The notes under the pieces: generated by a model | Seen by the model: only the letters and a program-made list of their open reading frames with translations | Told to the model about the DNA's origin: nothing | Databases searched by the model: none | Program-made: the position numbers and the translations under genes | Shown: positions 1-5,508 of the stretch, piece after piece | Layout: every line of letters starts with the position of its first letter | How positions within the stretch are numbered: the first letter of the stretch is position 1 | Assembly (NCBI GenBank): GCA_002084385.1 | Contig: NBLS01000049.1 | Location: 1 to 5,508 of the forward strand | DNA from: Desulfobacteraceae bacterium 4572_19 | Lineage (GTDB): Bacteria > Desulfobacterota > Desulfobacteria > Desulfobacterales > NBLS01 | DNA: 5,508 nucleotides | Reading direction: 5' to 3'

Positions 1-281
1 ATATCCATGGTGGCCATGGCAAGACCTGCACCATTTACAATATTTCCAACATTTCCATTTAAGTTAATATAATTTAAGTTAAATTCAGATGCTTCAACCT
101 CAAACGGATCTTCTTCATTACGATCACGGTATTTAAGAATATCGTTATGACGAAAAAGTGCATTACTATCTACATCCATTTTGGCATCAAGGGCAACTAC
201 CCGATTATCGGATGTTAATACCAAGGGATTTATTTCAAGAAGAGAGCAATCATATTCAACAAATAGTCTATAAAGATTGTT
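1..281 (-). pseudogene. sucC: sucC continuation in a shifted frame (start of fragment to window edge)
   Basis: Reading from 281 down to 3 on the minus strand gives 93 open residues that continue Suc[21 protein letters not shown], then [24 protein letters not shown] and [15 protein letters not shown]. These match E. coli SucC from about residue 182 to 274, including the Mg-binding Asn of EINPLV (N199 in E. coli) and Asp of LD-K (D213), and the start of the CoA-ligase domain. There is no start codon or ribosome site of its own, so it is the downstream half of the broken sucC and not a separate gene. About the last third of the gene lies beyond the window. Conservation here is high, which suggests the break is recent or artificial and not old decay. 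Confidence 0.85.
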
Positions 282-790
282 GGAATATCTAATCCGAAAA
301 CAGCTTCTCGCAAATGAAACTCTTGAATGCCAAGTAAGGGATCAATATGAATTTTTATTATTTTTTCAGGAGTTTCTAAAGCGACTTTTTCAATATCCAT
401 ACCACCTGCCAGACTTGCCATAATAACAATTTCAGCGGTTTGTCTGTCCGGTAAAATGCTAAGGTATAGCTCGTTTGCAATATCTAATCCTTGCTCCACA
501 AGAACCTTTTTTACAAGCCGACCTTCTTTTCCTGTCTGATGTGTTACAAGGTTCATTCCAATAATTTCATTAGCAACTTTGCCAACTTCATCAAAAGATT
601 TTGCAAGTTTTACACCACCGCCCTTACCACGCCCTCCTGCATGAATTTGAGCTTTAACAACAACAGGATATTCTCCAAGGTTATTAGAAATTTTTTGGGC
701 TTCTGCAACGGTAAAAGCAACACCGCCTTCAGGTATCGGAATACTATATTTTTTAAATAATTCCTTTGCCTGATATTCATGAATTTTCAT
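230..790 (-). CDS. sucC: Succinyl-CoA synthetase beta subunit, N-terminal part; frame interrupted after residue 170
   Basis: N-terminal ATP-grasp part of the ADP/GDP-forming succinyl-CoA ligase beta subunit, which works with SucD to interconvert succinyl-CoA and succinate with substrate-level phosphorylation. Residues 1-170 match E. coli SucC (recalled) with no gap: [12 protein letters not shown] at the start, nucleotide-binding [18 protein letters not shown] from 44, with K46 and R54 in the E. coli positions, then [21 protein letters not shown] and [10 protein letters not shown]. After P170 the frame runs into 16 unrelated residues (TIFIDYLL and on) and a stop at 230-232. The true continuation is in another frame, described separately. 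The product of this frame alone lacks the Mg-binding residues and the whole CoA-ligase domain, so it should be inactive. The start is certain: a strong GGGAGG lies 7 bases upstream, 13 bases after the carboxylase stop codon. Either a real inactivating deletion or an assembly error; identity is not in doubt. Confidence 0.9.
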   Translation of the reverse strand: MKIHEYQAKELFKKYSIPIPEGGVAFTVAEAQKISNNLGEYPVVVKAQIHAGGRGKGGGVKLAKSFDEVGKVANEIIGMNLVTHQTGKEGRLVKKVLVEQGLDIANELYLSILPDRQTAEIVIMASLAGGMDIEKVALETPEKIIKIHIDPLLGIQEFHLREAVFGLDIPTIFIDYLLNMIALFLK

Positions 791-796
791 AAAAAA

Positions 797-803
797 ACCT
801 CCC
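797..803 (-). promoter_or_regulatory. Ribosome binding site of sucC, abutting the pyc stop codon
   Basis: The minus strand reads GGGAGGT immediately after the pyc stop TAA, then a T run and the sucC ATG; the GGGAGG core is 7 bases from the ATG. This is the strongest Shine-Dalgarno match in the window and fixes the sucC start. With only 13 bases between genes there is no room for a separate promoter or a terminator. Confidence 0.8.
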
Positions 804-3800
804 TTATTTATCTGTAGGAACAGGTTCTAACTCTACCAACAACTCACCATCCCGAACAGGAACCATTTTTTTAGTCTCCTGATAGTTTGCTGTTTTTACA
901 ACTCTTTTTACCCTGCTGTCCATTGGAGCCGTAACAGATTTTTCCTGTTTCATAATGGAAATATTAAATAGTTCCGTACCTTTTTTAATTATATCGCCTT
1001 CTTCCACATACATTATCCATAAGTCACCATTTGAAGGTGATGCAATATGGTATAAATTGGATGTATCTGCCATCTCTAATGTTGATGCACCAATACCTGT
1101 GGCTTTACTAACCTTAACCTGATAATTAAAAATTTCAGAATCAAGAAGGTATCGAACAACACTATTTCCATCTTCGTCCGGTTCTGAAAATTCAAGAATT
1201 CTAAGTTTATGAGGTTTTCCGGTTGAGTCGTCAAATGTAACAACATCTCCTTTTTCAACACCTTCAAACCAGACATCTAAAGGAACCTGATTGGGATTGC
1301 CAAAAGTTTCTCGAAATTTTATTGTTTTTACAGCATCTACAGGATGGTTAAGAAAAAGAATTAACTCTTCATTTGTAGGCTTATGCCCTATTTGTGTTGT
1401 TAGCGTTTCTAATGCATCATCAAAATCAACGTCTTCTAATGTTAGAAGTGGAGAGTCTTCGGTTCTGTTTTCAATCGCTTTTTTAAAATTTTCATTAAAA
1501 GCACTTTCGTAAACCCAGTCTGGTGGAAAACCAAGTGGAAGTTTACCAAACTTGCCCACAATAAGATCTTTAAAGGCATCGTTACTGTAACTGTAAAGCT
1601 CCAGCCTTGCTTTTTTTATTTCGTTGGAAAGTTTATCTTCTGGAAGTTCTGTAACTTTTTCAAGTATTTTAAGAAGCTTTTTAACCCTTGCTTCTCCGCC
1701 ACGTTTATAAGCCCCTACCGTTGTAAGAAAAGAGAGATTCCACGTAATTTGAGAACCGGGTGTTACATCGTGATATTTTACTATTTTTCTAAAGCCTTCC
1801 AAAAATTTAAGCATATATGGAAGAAGATGGATATATCCCTGTTTCATTGCACCTTCCTGGGATGATGATGTTGCTCCACCCGGCATACCATGTTTTATAA
1901 CTTCAAAGTCGGTTCCTTGAAAAAATGGTGCGGTATATTTATCGTAATACGGCATAATTTGTTTAAGAACAAAATTGCAACTTCCTATCATTTTTTTATC
2001 AAGATTGGTTTTAAGGTTAAGTTCATTTTCCATATAAGACGCTGTTGCAAGAACATCACCTTGACCATACCAGCGAACCGAAGCTCCTAATGCTGTATCT
2101 ACAATATGTGCACCAGCTTGTGCGGCAGCTCCCACAGCTGGTACAAAAAGACCGTCAGTACAGTGTCTATGGTAATGCAATACAAGCTCAGGAAAAGTTT
2201 TACGAAGTGTTTCCACAAGTTCTTTTATAAATCTTGGGGGGCAGACACCTGCCATATCTTTAAGACCTAATATAATTACTTTTGACACCTCTTTTTCAGA
2301 CATTCCTGCAACATCAGCTGTCATGGCAAGAATGTTTTTTGCGACATTAACATAATGTTTTACGTCAAATCCTTCTGCCCATGAGATGGATATTGCAGGT
2401 TCAAAGATATTTTTTGCGGAGTTCATTACAACGTCCGCAAATGGTCTCATATTTTCCATATGATTTAAAAAATCAAAACAACGTATAATATCATAATGTT
2501 CGCAGATTAACTCCCCTGTTTTATACATTAAATTACGAGGTTGGGGCTTATAACCAAGGAGATTAGTTGATCTAACAAGAATTTGCTTCATGGTTTGGGG
2601 GGCAAATTCATTCCACTGTCTTGCCTCCTCAAATGGATATGTCATATTAGCAAGCATTGCCACATGAAAGTGTGCTCCGCCTCCGTTTTCAATGGAAAAA
2701 AATCCGCATTTATCAAGATATGGACCAATAATTTTATCTTCGGCAAGTCGAAAACGATTTCCGCTGTTTGATTGGGTTTGATCCCTTGCTGTTGTATCCG
2801 TGAAATGTATATAATCACTCTCTCTGATAAAATCCAAAGTTGCTGCCCTATCTTTTTTTGGATAAGAAGAGATAAAATTTGTATCTGCAAGAACAGGTTT
2901 TGCAAGTTGAAATTTACCAAGTCTTTTATCTGTCCTGCCCCTGTAACGATCTAACTGAATATATTCGTTATATCCCTTTACAGAAATATCTGAAATTAAT
3001 CTTGATAGTCTTAAAGGTTCCGGAGGCCTATCTATATAGGTCATAAGTTCCGGATTTTTTTCTATAAACTTGGTATTATAATCACCGGAAATAAAATCGG
3101 GATGTTTTACAACCTGCCTGTGAAAGGCAAGTGTGGTTTTAACTCCGTTTATCATACACTCTCTTAAAGCACGATTCATCAGCCTGACGGCTTTTTGCCA
3201 TGAATTACCATAAGTAATTAATAGAAGTGCCGCCGAGTCATATTGAGAAGGGAAATTATACCCTGCTGTAATACAGGAATCATTTCTTACACCCTGACCA
3301 CCAGGTGAGATATATCGGGTTATTCTACCGGCATTAGGTGAAAAATTATCCTTGGGATCTTCACAGTTTACCCGAACTTGAATTGCATGTTGATGGGGTT
3401 TTGTATTCTCTTCATTCAATCTAAGGGTTGAGCCGAATGATACTGCTATCTGCTCCTCCACAAGATCAATGCCATACCTGCATTCAGTTATTCCATGTTC
3501 AACCTGCAAGCGAGTATTAACTTCAATTAAGTAGGGTGAACCGTCCTGATCAATTAAAAACTCAACAGTGGCAAGGCTGTGATAGCCAACTTCGGTTATT
3601 AACTTTCTTGAATACTCTTTAAGTTTATTTCGAAGTTTTTCAGTCATACCCTTCCACGGGGAAGGGGTGATTTCAATAAGTTTTTGGTGATTTCTTTGAA
3701 CTGTACAATCCCTTTCATCAAAGGCAAAAACATTTCCATATTTATCTGCAATTACTTGAATTTCTATATGTCTTACCGAAGTTAGCAAACGCTCTACAAA

Positions 3801-4424
3801 AAGTCTTGGATTTCCAAAAGATGCCTGGGCAAATGCAGATGCTTTGTTAAAGGAAGATTTAAGGTCGGCTTCGTTATAAATTTCATAAATACCTCTACCG
3901 CCTCCACCACCTTCGGATTTTAGCATTACAGGAAATCCTATCTCTTTTGCTGTTTTATAAGCTTCATCAATTGTTACAGCACCCATTGAACCGGGGACAA
4001 CGGGAATTTGTAACTTGTCCGCAAGTTTTCTTACCTCCACTTTATTACCAAGAAGACGCATGGCTTCGGGATCAGGCCCGATAAATGTAATACCAGCTTT
4101 TTGACATTTAGATGGAAAACTATAATCTTCTGCACCAAAGCCCCATCCTGGATGAATACCTACAATACCTCTATCGACAGCTTTTTTTATTATAAGATCA
4201 AGATCAAGATATGAATTCGGATCTTCTCCGAGCAAAAGAAGTTCTTGTGCTCCGGTTGCAGCTGGAGATGTTTTATCTACATCAGTTACAGTAATCACTG
4301 CTGTACAATCTGAAACTTCTGAAATTGCTCTGCTAATTCGTCGGGCAGGAATGCCTCTGTTTGCAATTAATATTGCCTTATCTTTAATCTCTTCTTGAAA
4401 CTGTTCAAACGATTTTGTTTTCAT
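804..4424 (-). CDS. pyc: Pyruvate carboxylase, single-chain, Desulfobacterota-like divergent form
   Basis: Predicted biotin enzyme of 1206 residues (usual family length about 1150) making oxaloacetate from pyruvate, bicarbonate and ATP. Biotin carboxylase domain, about 15-465: IANRG at 20-24, Gly-rich ATP loop SEGGGGGRG at 170-178, ERDCTVQRNHQK at 237-248, EVNTRLQVEH at 301-310, and RVNCEDP from R351. Carboxyltransferase domain, about 535-840: DTTARDQTQS at 543-552, IENGGGAHF at 578-586, ILVRSTN at 615-621, LKDMAG with the expected carbamylated lysine K722, metal-site HYHRH at 750-754, and MPGGATSSS at 847-855. A conserved PYC/OadA region and linker follow to about 1115. The C-terminal biotin carrier domain, about 1122-1201, carries ISIMKQEK with K1159 as the biotin-accepting lysine. 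The frame is intact. The start is supported by AAGGAA 11 bases upstream. Oddities are MKQ instead of MKM, and several altered carboxyltransferase motifs, with Ser853 where R. etli has the catalytic Thr882. Pyruvate as substrate is inferred from architecture; another 2-oxoacid or acyl acceptor cannot be excluded. Confidence 0.92.
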   Translation of the reverse strand: MKTKSFEQFQEEIKDKAILIANRGIPARRISRAISEVSDCTAVITVTDVDKTSPAATGAQELLLLGEDPNSYLDLDLIIKKAVDRGIVGIHPGWGFGAEDYSFPSKCQKAGITFIGPDPEAMRLLGNKVEVRKLADKLQIPVVPGSMGAVTIDEAYKTAKEIGFPVMLKSEGGGGGRGIYEIYNEADLKSSFNKASAFAQASFGNPRLFVERLLTSVRHIEIQVIADKYGNVFAFDERDCTVQRNHQKLIEITPSPWKGMTEKLRNKLKEYSRKLITEVGYHSLATVEFLIDQDGSPYLIEVNTRLQVEHGITECRYGIDLVEEQIAVSFGSTLRLNEENTKPHQHAIQVRVNCEDPKDNFSPNAGRITRYISPGGQGVRNDSCITAGYNFPSQYDSAALLLITYGNSWQKAVRLMNRALRECMINGVKTTLAFHRQVVKHPDFISGDYNTKFIEKNPELMTYIDRPPEPLRLSRLISDISVKGYNEYIQLDRYRGRTDKRLGKFQLAKPVLADTNFISSYPKKDRAATLDFIRESDYIHFTDTTARDQTQSNSGNRFRLAEDKIIGPYLDKCGFFSIENGGGAHFHVAMLANMTYPFEEARQWNEFAPQTMKQILVRSTNLLGYKPQPRNLMYKTGELICEHYDIIRCFDFLNHMENMRPFADVVMNSAKNIFEPAISISWAEGFDVKHYVNVAKNILAMTADVAGMSEKEVSKVIILGLKDMAGVCPPRFIKELVETLRKTFPELVLHYHRHCTDGLFVPAVGAAAQAGAHIVDTALGASVRWYGQGDVLATASYMENELNLKTNLDKKMIGSCNFVLKQIMPYYDKYTAPFFQGTDFEVIKHGMPGGATSSSQEGAMKQGYIHLLPYMLKFLEGFRKIVKYHDVTPGSQITWNLSFLTTVGAYKRGGEARVKKLLKILEKVTELPEDKLSNEIKKARLELYSYSNDAFKDLIVGKFGKLPLGFPPDWVYESAFNENFKKAIENRTEDSPLLTLEDVDFDDALETLTTQIGHKPTNEELILFLNHPVDAVKTIKFRETFGNPNQVPLDVWFEGVEKGDVVTFDDSTGKPHKLRILEFSEPDEDGNSVVRYLLDSEIFNYQVKVSKATGIGASTLEMADTSNLYHIASPSNGDLWIMYVEEGDIIKKGTELFNISIMKQEKSVTAPMDSRVKRVVKTANYQETKKMVPVRDGELLVELEPVPTDK

Positions 4425-4433
4425 GTTTTTTTT

Positions 4434-4441
4434 ATTCCTTA
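4434..4441 (-). promoter_or_regulatory. Ribosome binding site of pyc, overlapping the birA stop codon
   Basis: On the minus strand the birA stop TAA runs directly into GGAA, giving TAAGGAAT, followed by a run of eight A and the pyc ATG. The AAGGAA core ends 10 bases before the start codon. A ribosome ending birA would sit on this site, which suggests translational coupling of the two genes. Confidence 0.7.
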
Positions 4442-5386
4442 AGTTGGTGAAAATACACTCCCCGAATAGATAACTCTTTTACCTGTTTTAGATTGGAGAA
4501 TAAGACCTCCATCGTTAGCAATTCCTTTTATTTGTGCTTTAAATGGAACCTCGCATGGAAGAATAACCATAACCTCTTCTCCACCCCATAACATTGTTTG
4601 AGATAATACTTCAAGTAATTTTGATACAGAATATAACTCAACAGTTTTTTTTATAATTTTAATTGAATCAGAATAAATTTTTTCCCAAAAAGTAAGGGGG
4701 GTAAAATTAAATCCGACAAGATTAAGTGCTGTTGCAGGCATAACATAATTTTTTCTAAAAAGTTCTTTTTGTAACGGAGCGGAATCTAAGTTTATTCCAA
4801 TTCCGATAATTGGAACATCGTTTTTCTCTTCCACAAGAATACCGCCTACTTTATATCCGTTAAGTATAAGATCATTTGGCCATTTTAATTTTACAGGTAT
4901 TTTAATATTTTCAAAAGCTTGGGAAATTGCGTATCCCACAAGAAGAGATGTTATTTTAGACCAAGATAACTGTTCTGATTTATTGCTAACAGCAAAAGAG
5001 GACGGAAATACAAAGGAGGCATAAATATTTCCTGGCGGCGAGTGCCAGTTTCTCCCATACTGTCCATGGCCTTTATTTTGGGAAACCGATAAAATACAAT
5101 CCCATGTGGATAAAACATCTTTTTCAAGAAAAGATCTGCAAACCATCATGGTTGAATTGCATTGTCCACACACAATAATTTTTGATTTAATATGGGAAGT
5201 TGCTTTTTTGCACCATGCCCGCAGGTTTAAACCATCATTTGTTTGTAGTTTTTTATACTCTTGCCATTGTGATAAAGGAATTAATTCATTTGTCCATAAG
5301 GGATGAATATTTATTAGGGTTTTTGGTGATGCAAGTCCTACGTTAAATAAATTATTTCCACTCCATATTATACTATTAAATTGCAT
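4439..5386 (-). CDS. birA: Biotin-protein ligase (BirA family), no recognisable N-terminal HTH
   Basis: Predicted cytoplasmic enzyme of 315 residues that activates biotin with ATP to biotinyl-AMP and transfers it to a carrier-domain lysine. Seen in the sequence: an NST motif at 77-79 (the DST region of the family); the biotinyl-AMP loop GHGQYGRNWHSPPGN at 106-120; KWPNDL at 168-173; GYKVGGILVEE at 177-187, where K179 matches the biotin-contacting lysine of E. coli BirA; GIGINLD at 195-201; and a small C-terminal beta domain ending in GKRVIYSGSV. Length is close to E. coli BirA (321), but residues 1-68 show no helix-turn-helix I can recognise, so a repressor role is unlikely. The loop lacks the usual GRGRRG arginines, and there is a CGQC motif at 73-76. 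The start at 5386 has no clear Shine-Dalgarno sequence, and no better ATG precedes the conserved domain. It lies 14 bases upstream of the carboxylase gene, its probable substrate. Family assignment is firm; the first 68 residues are unexplained. Confidence 0.88.
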   Translation of the reverse strand: MQFNSIIWSGNNLFNVGLASPKTLINIHPLWTNELIPLSQWQEYKKLQTNDGLNLRAWCKKATSHIKSKIIVCGQCNSTMMVCRSFLEKDVLSTWDCILSVSQNKGHGQYGRNWHSPPGNIYASFVFPSSFAVSNKSEQLSWSKITSLLVGYAISQAFENIKIPVKLKWPNDLILNGYKVGGILVEEKNDVPIIGIGINLDSAPLQKELFRKNYVMPATALNLVGFNFTPLTFWEKIYSDSIKIIKKTVELYSVSKLLEVLSQTMLWGGEEVMVILPCEVPFKAQIKGIANDGGLILQSKTGKRVIYSGSVFSPT

Positions 5387-5464
5387 ATAAAAATATTTTT
5401 AAATTAAATAAACTTTTATAGAGAGTTTGTTATGGTGGATAATATGCCACACGAAAAATGAAAA
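5387..5464 (-). other. AT-rich leader upstream of birA
   Basis: These bases are nearly all A and T. I find TATTAT (5439-5444) and TATAAA (5415-5420) as possible -10 boxes on the minus strand, but neither has a convincing -35 element at 16-18 bases. No BirA-type operator (paired TTGT and ACAA half-sites about 15 bases apart), riboswitch or terminator hairpin is visible. If the operon has its own promoter, it is most likely here or just beyond the window. Confidence 0.3.
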
Positions 5465-5508
5465 TTATTTATAATAAAGCTTTTCTATGTATCTTCCGAT
5501 AAATCTTA
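5465..5508 (-). CDS. Possible last codons of an upstream gene entering from the window edge
   Basis: Two minus-strand frames are open from the window edge. One ends RFIGRYIEKLYYK with a stop at 5465-5467; the other ends KIYRKIHRKALL with a stop at 5469-5471. Either could be the C-terminus of a gene in the same orientation as birA, about 80 bases upstream. The stretch is too short to tell coding sequence from chance or to suggest a product. A plus-strand ATG at 5487 could equally begin a divergent gene, but it has no ribosome site. Confidence 0.2.
   Translation of the reverse strand, partial: RFIGRYIEKLYYK

Noticed and set aside
230..300. Programmed ribosomal frameshift in sucC
   Set aside because: A frameshift would not explain about 11 missing residues, and there is no slippery heptamer with a following structure at the junction.
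401..425. SLAGG in SucC in place of STEGG as evidence of decay
   Set aside because: The second position of this motif varies among beta subunits, with an AGG form recalled from other bacteria, so it does not support loss of function.
491..760. Plus-strand open frame of 89 codons
   Set aside because: It lies opposite the well-conserved sucC N-terminus, has no ribosome site, and its Lys, Phe and Asn content is a by-product of the AT-rich antisense strand.
1890..2230. Two overlapping plus-strand frames opposite pyc
   Set aside because: They are antisense to conserved carboxyltransferase residues, with low-complexity translations and no start signals.
2642..2920. Minus-strand open frame of 92 codons inside pyc
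   Set aside because: It is an alternative frame over an intact carboxylase coding region and shows no domain pattern.
5435..5450. Inverted repeat GTGG-8-CCAC upstream of birA as an operator
   Set aside because: The arms are only 4 bases and do not extend in either direction; it does not fit the BirA operator pattern and is expected by chance.
5470..5475. Plus-strand TATAAT as promoter of a divergent gene
   Set aside because: The best -35 candidate matches only 3 of 6 bases, and TATAAT-like hexamers are common in DNA this AT-rich.

Overview
The window holds three genes on the minus strand that read as one tight operon, in transcription order (right to left): a biotin-protein ligase of the BirA family (4439-5386), a full-length single-chain pyruvate carboxylase (804-4424), and succinyl-CoA synthetase beta subunit, sucC (790 down to the window edge). 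The gaps are 14 and 13 bases. Each downstream gene has a Shine-Dalgarno sequence at or next to the stop codon of the gene before it. No RNA gene, mobile element or CRISPR array was seen. The 122 bases upstream of birA are very AT-rich and may contain the last codons of another gene.

The DNA is AT-rich throughout. The carboxylase has an unusual N-terminal signature (IANRGIPARR instead of the common IANRGEIA-R) and a divergent carboxyltransferase domain. From memory these resemble proteins of sulfate-reducing or syntrophic Desulfobacterota. That placement is an inference from motifs, not a search result.

Functionally, the ligase would attach biotin to the lysine of the carboxylase encoded next to it. 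The carboxylase would make oxaloacetate from pyruvate, bicarbonate and ATP. Succinyl-CoA synthetase would interconvert succinyl-CoA and succinate. Together these fit a C4-dicarboxylate or TCA module, or the methylmalonyl-CoA route of propionate metabolism. sucD would be expected just beyond position 1.

The main anomaly is in sucC. Residues 1-170 align with E. coli SucC without a gap, as recalled from memory. The reading frame then breaks, and homology resumes in another frame with about 34 bases missing. Either the gene is inactivated or the assembly has a small error. Secondary points are a non-canonical biotinylation motif (IMKQE) in the carboxylase and an altered biotinyl-AMP loop in the neighbouring ligase. 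I see an ordinary central-metabolism operon with these oddities, not a clearly new system.
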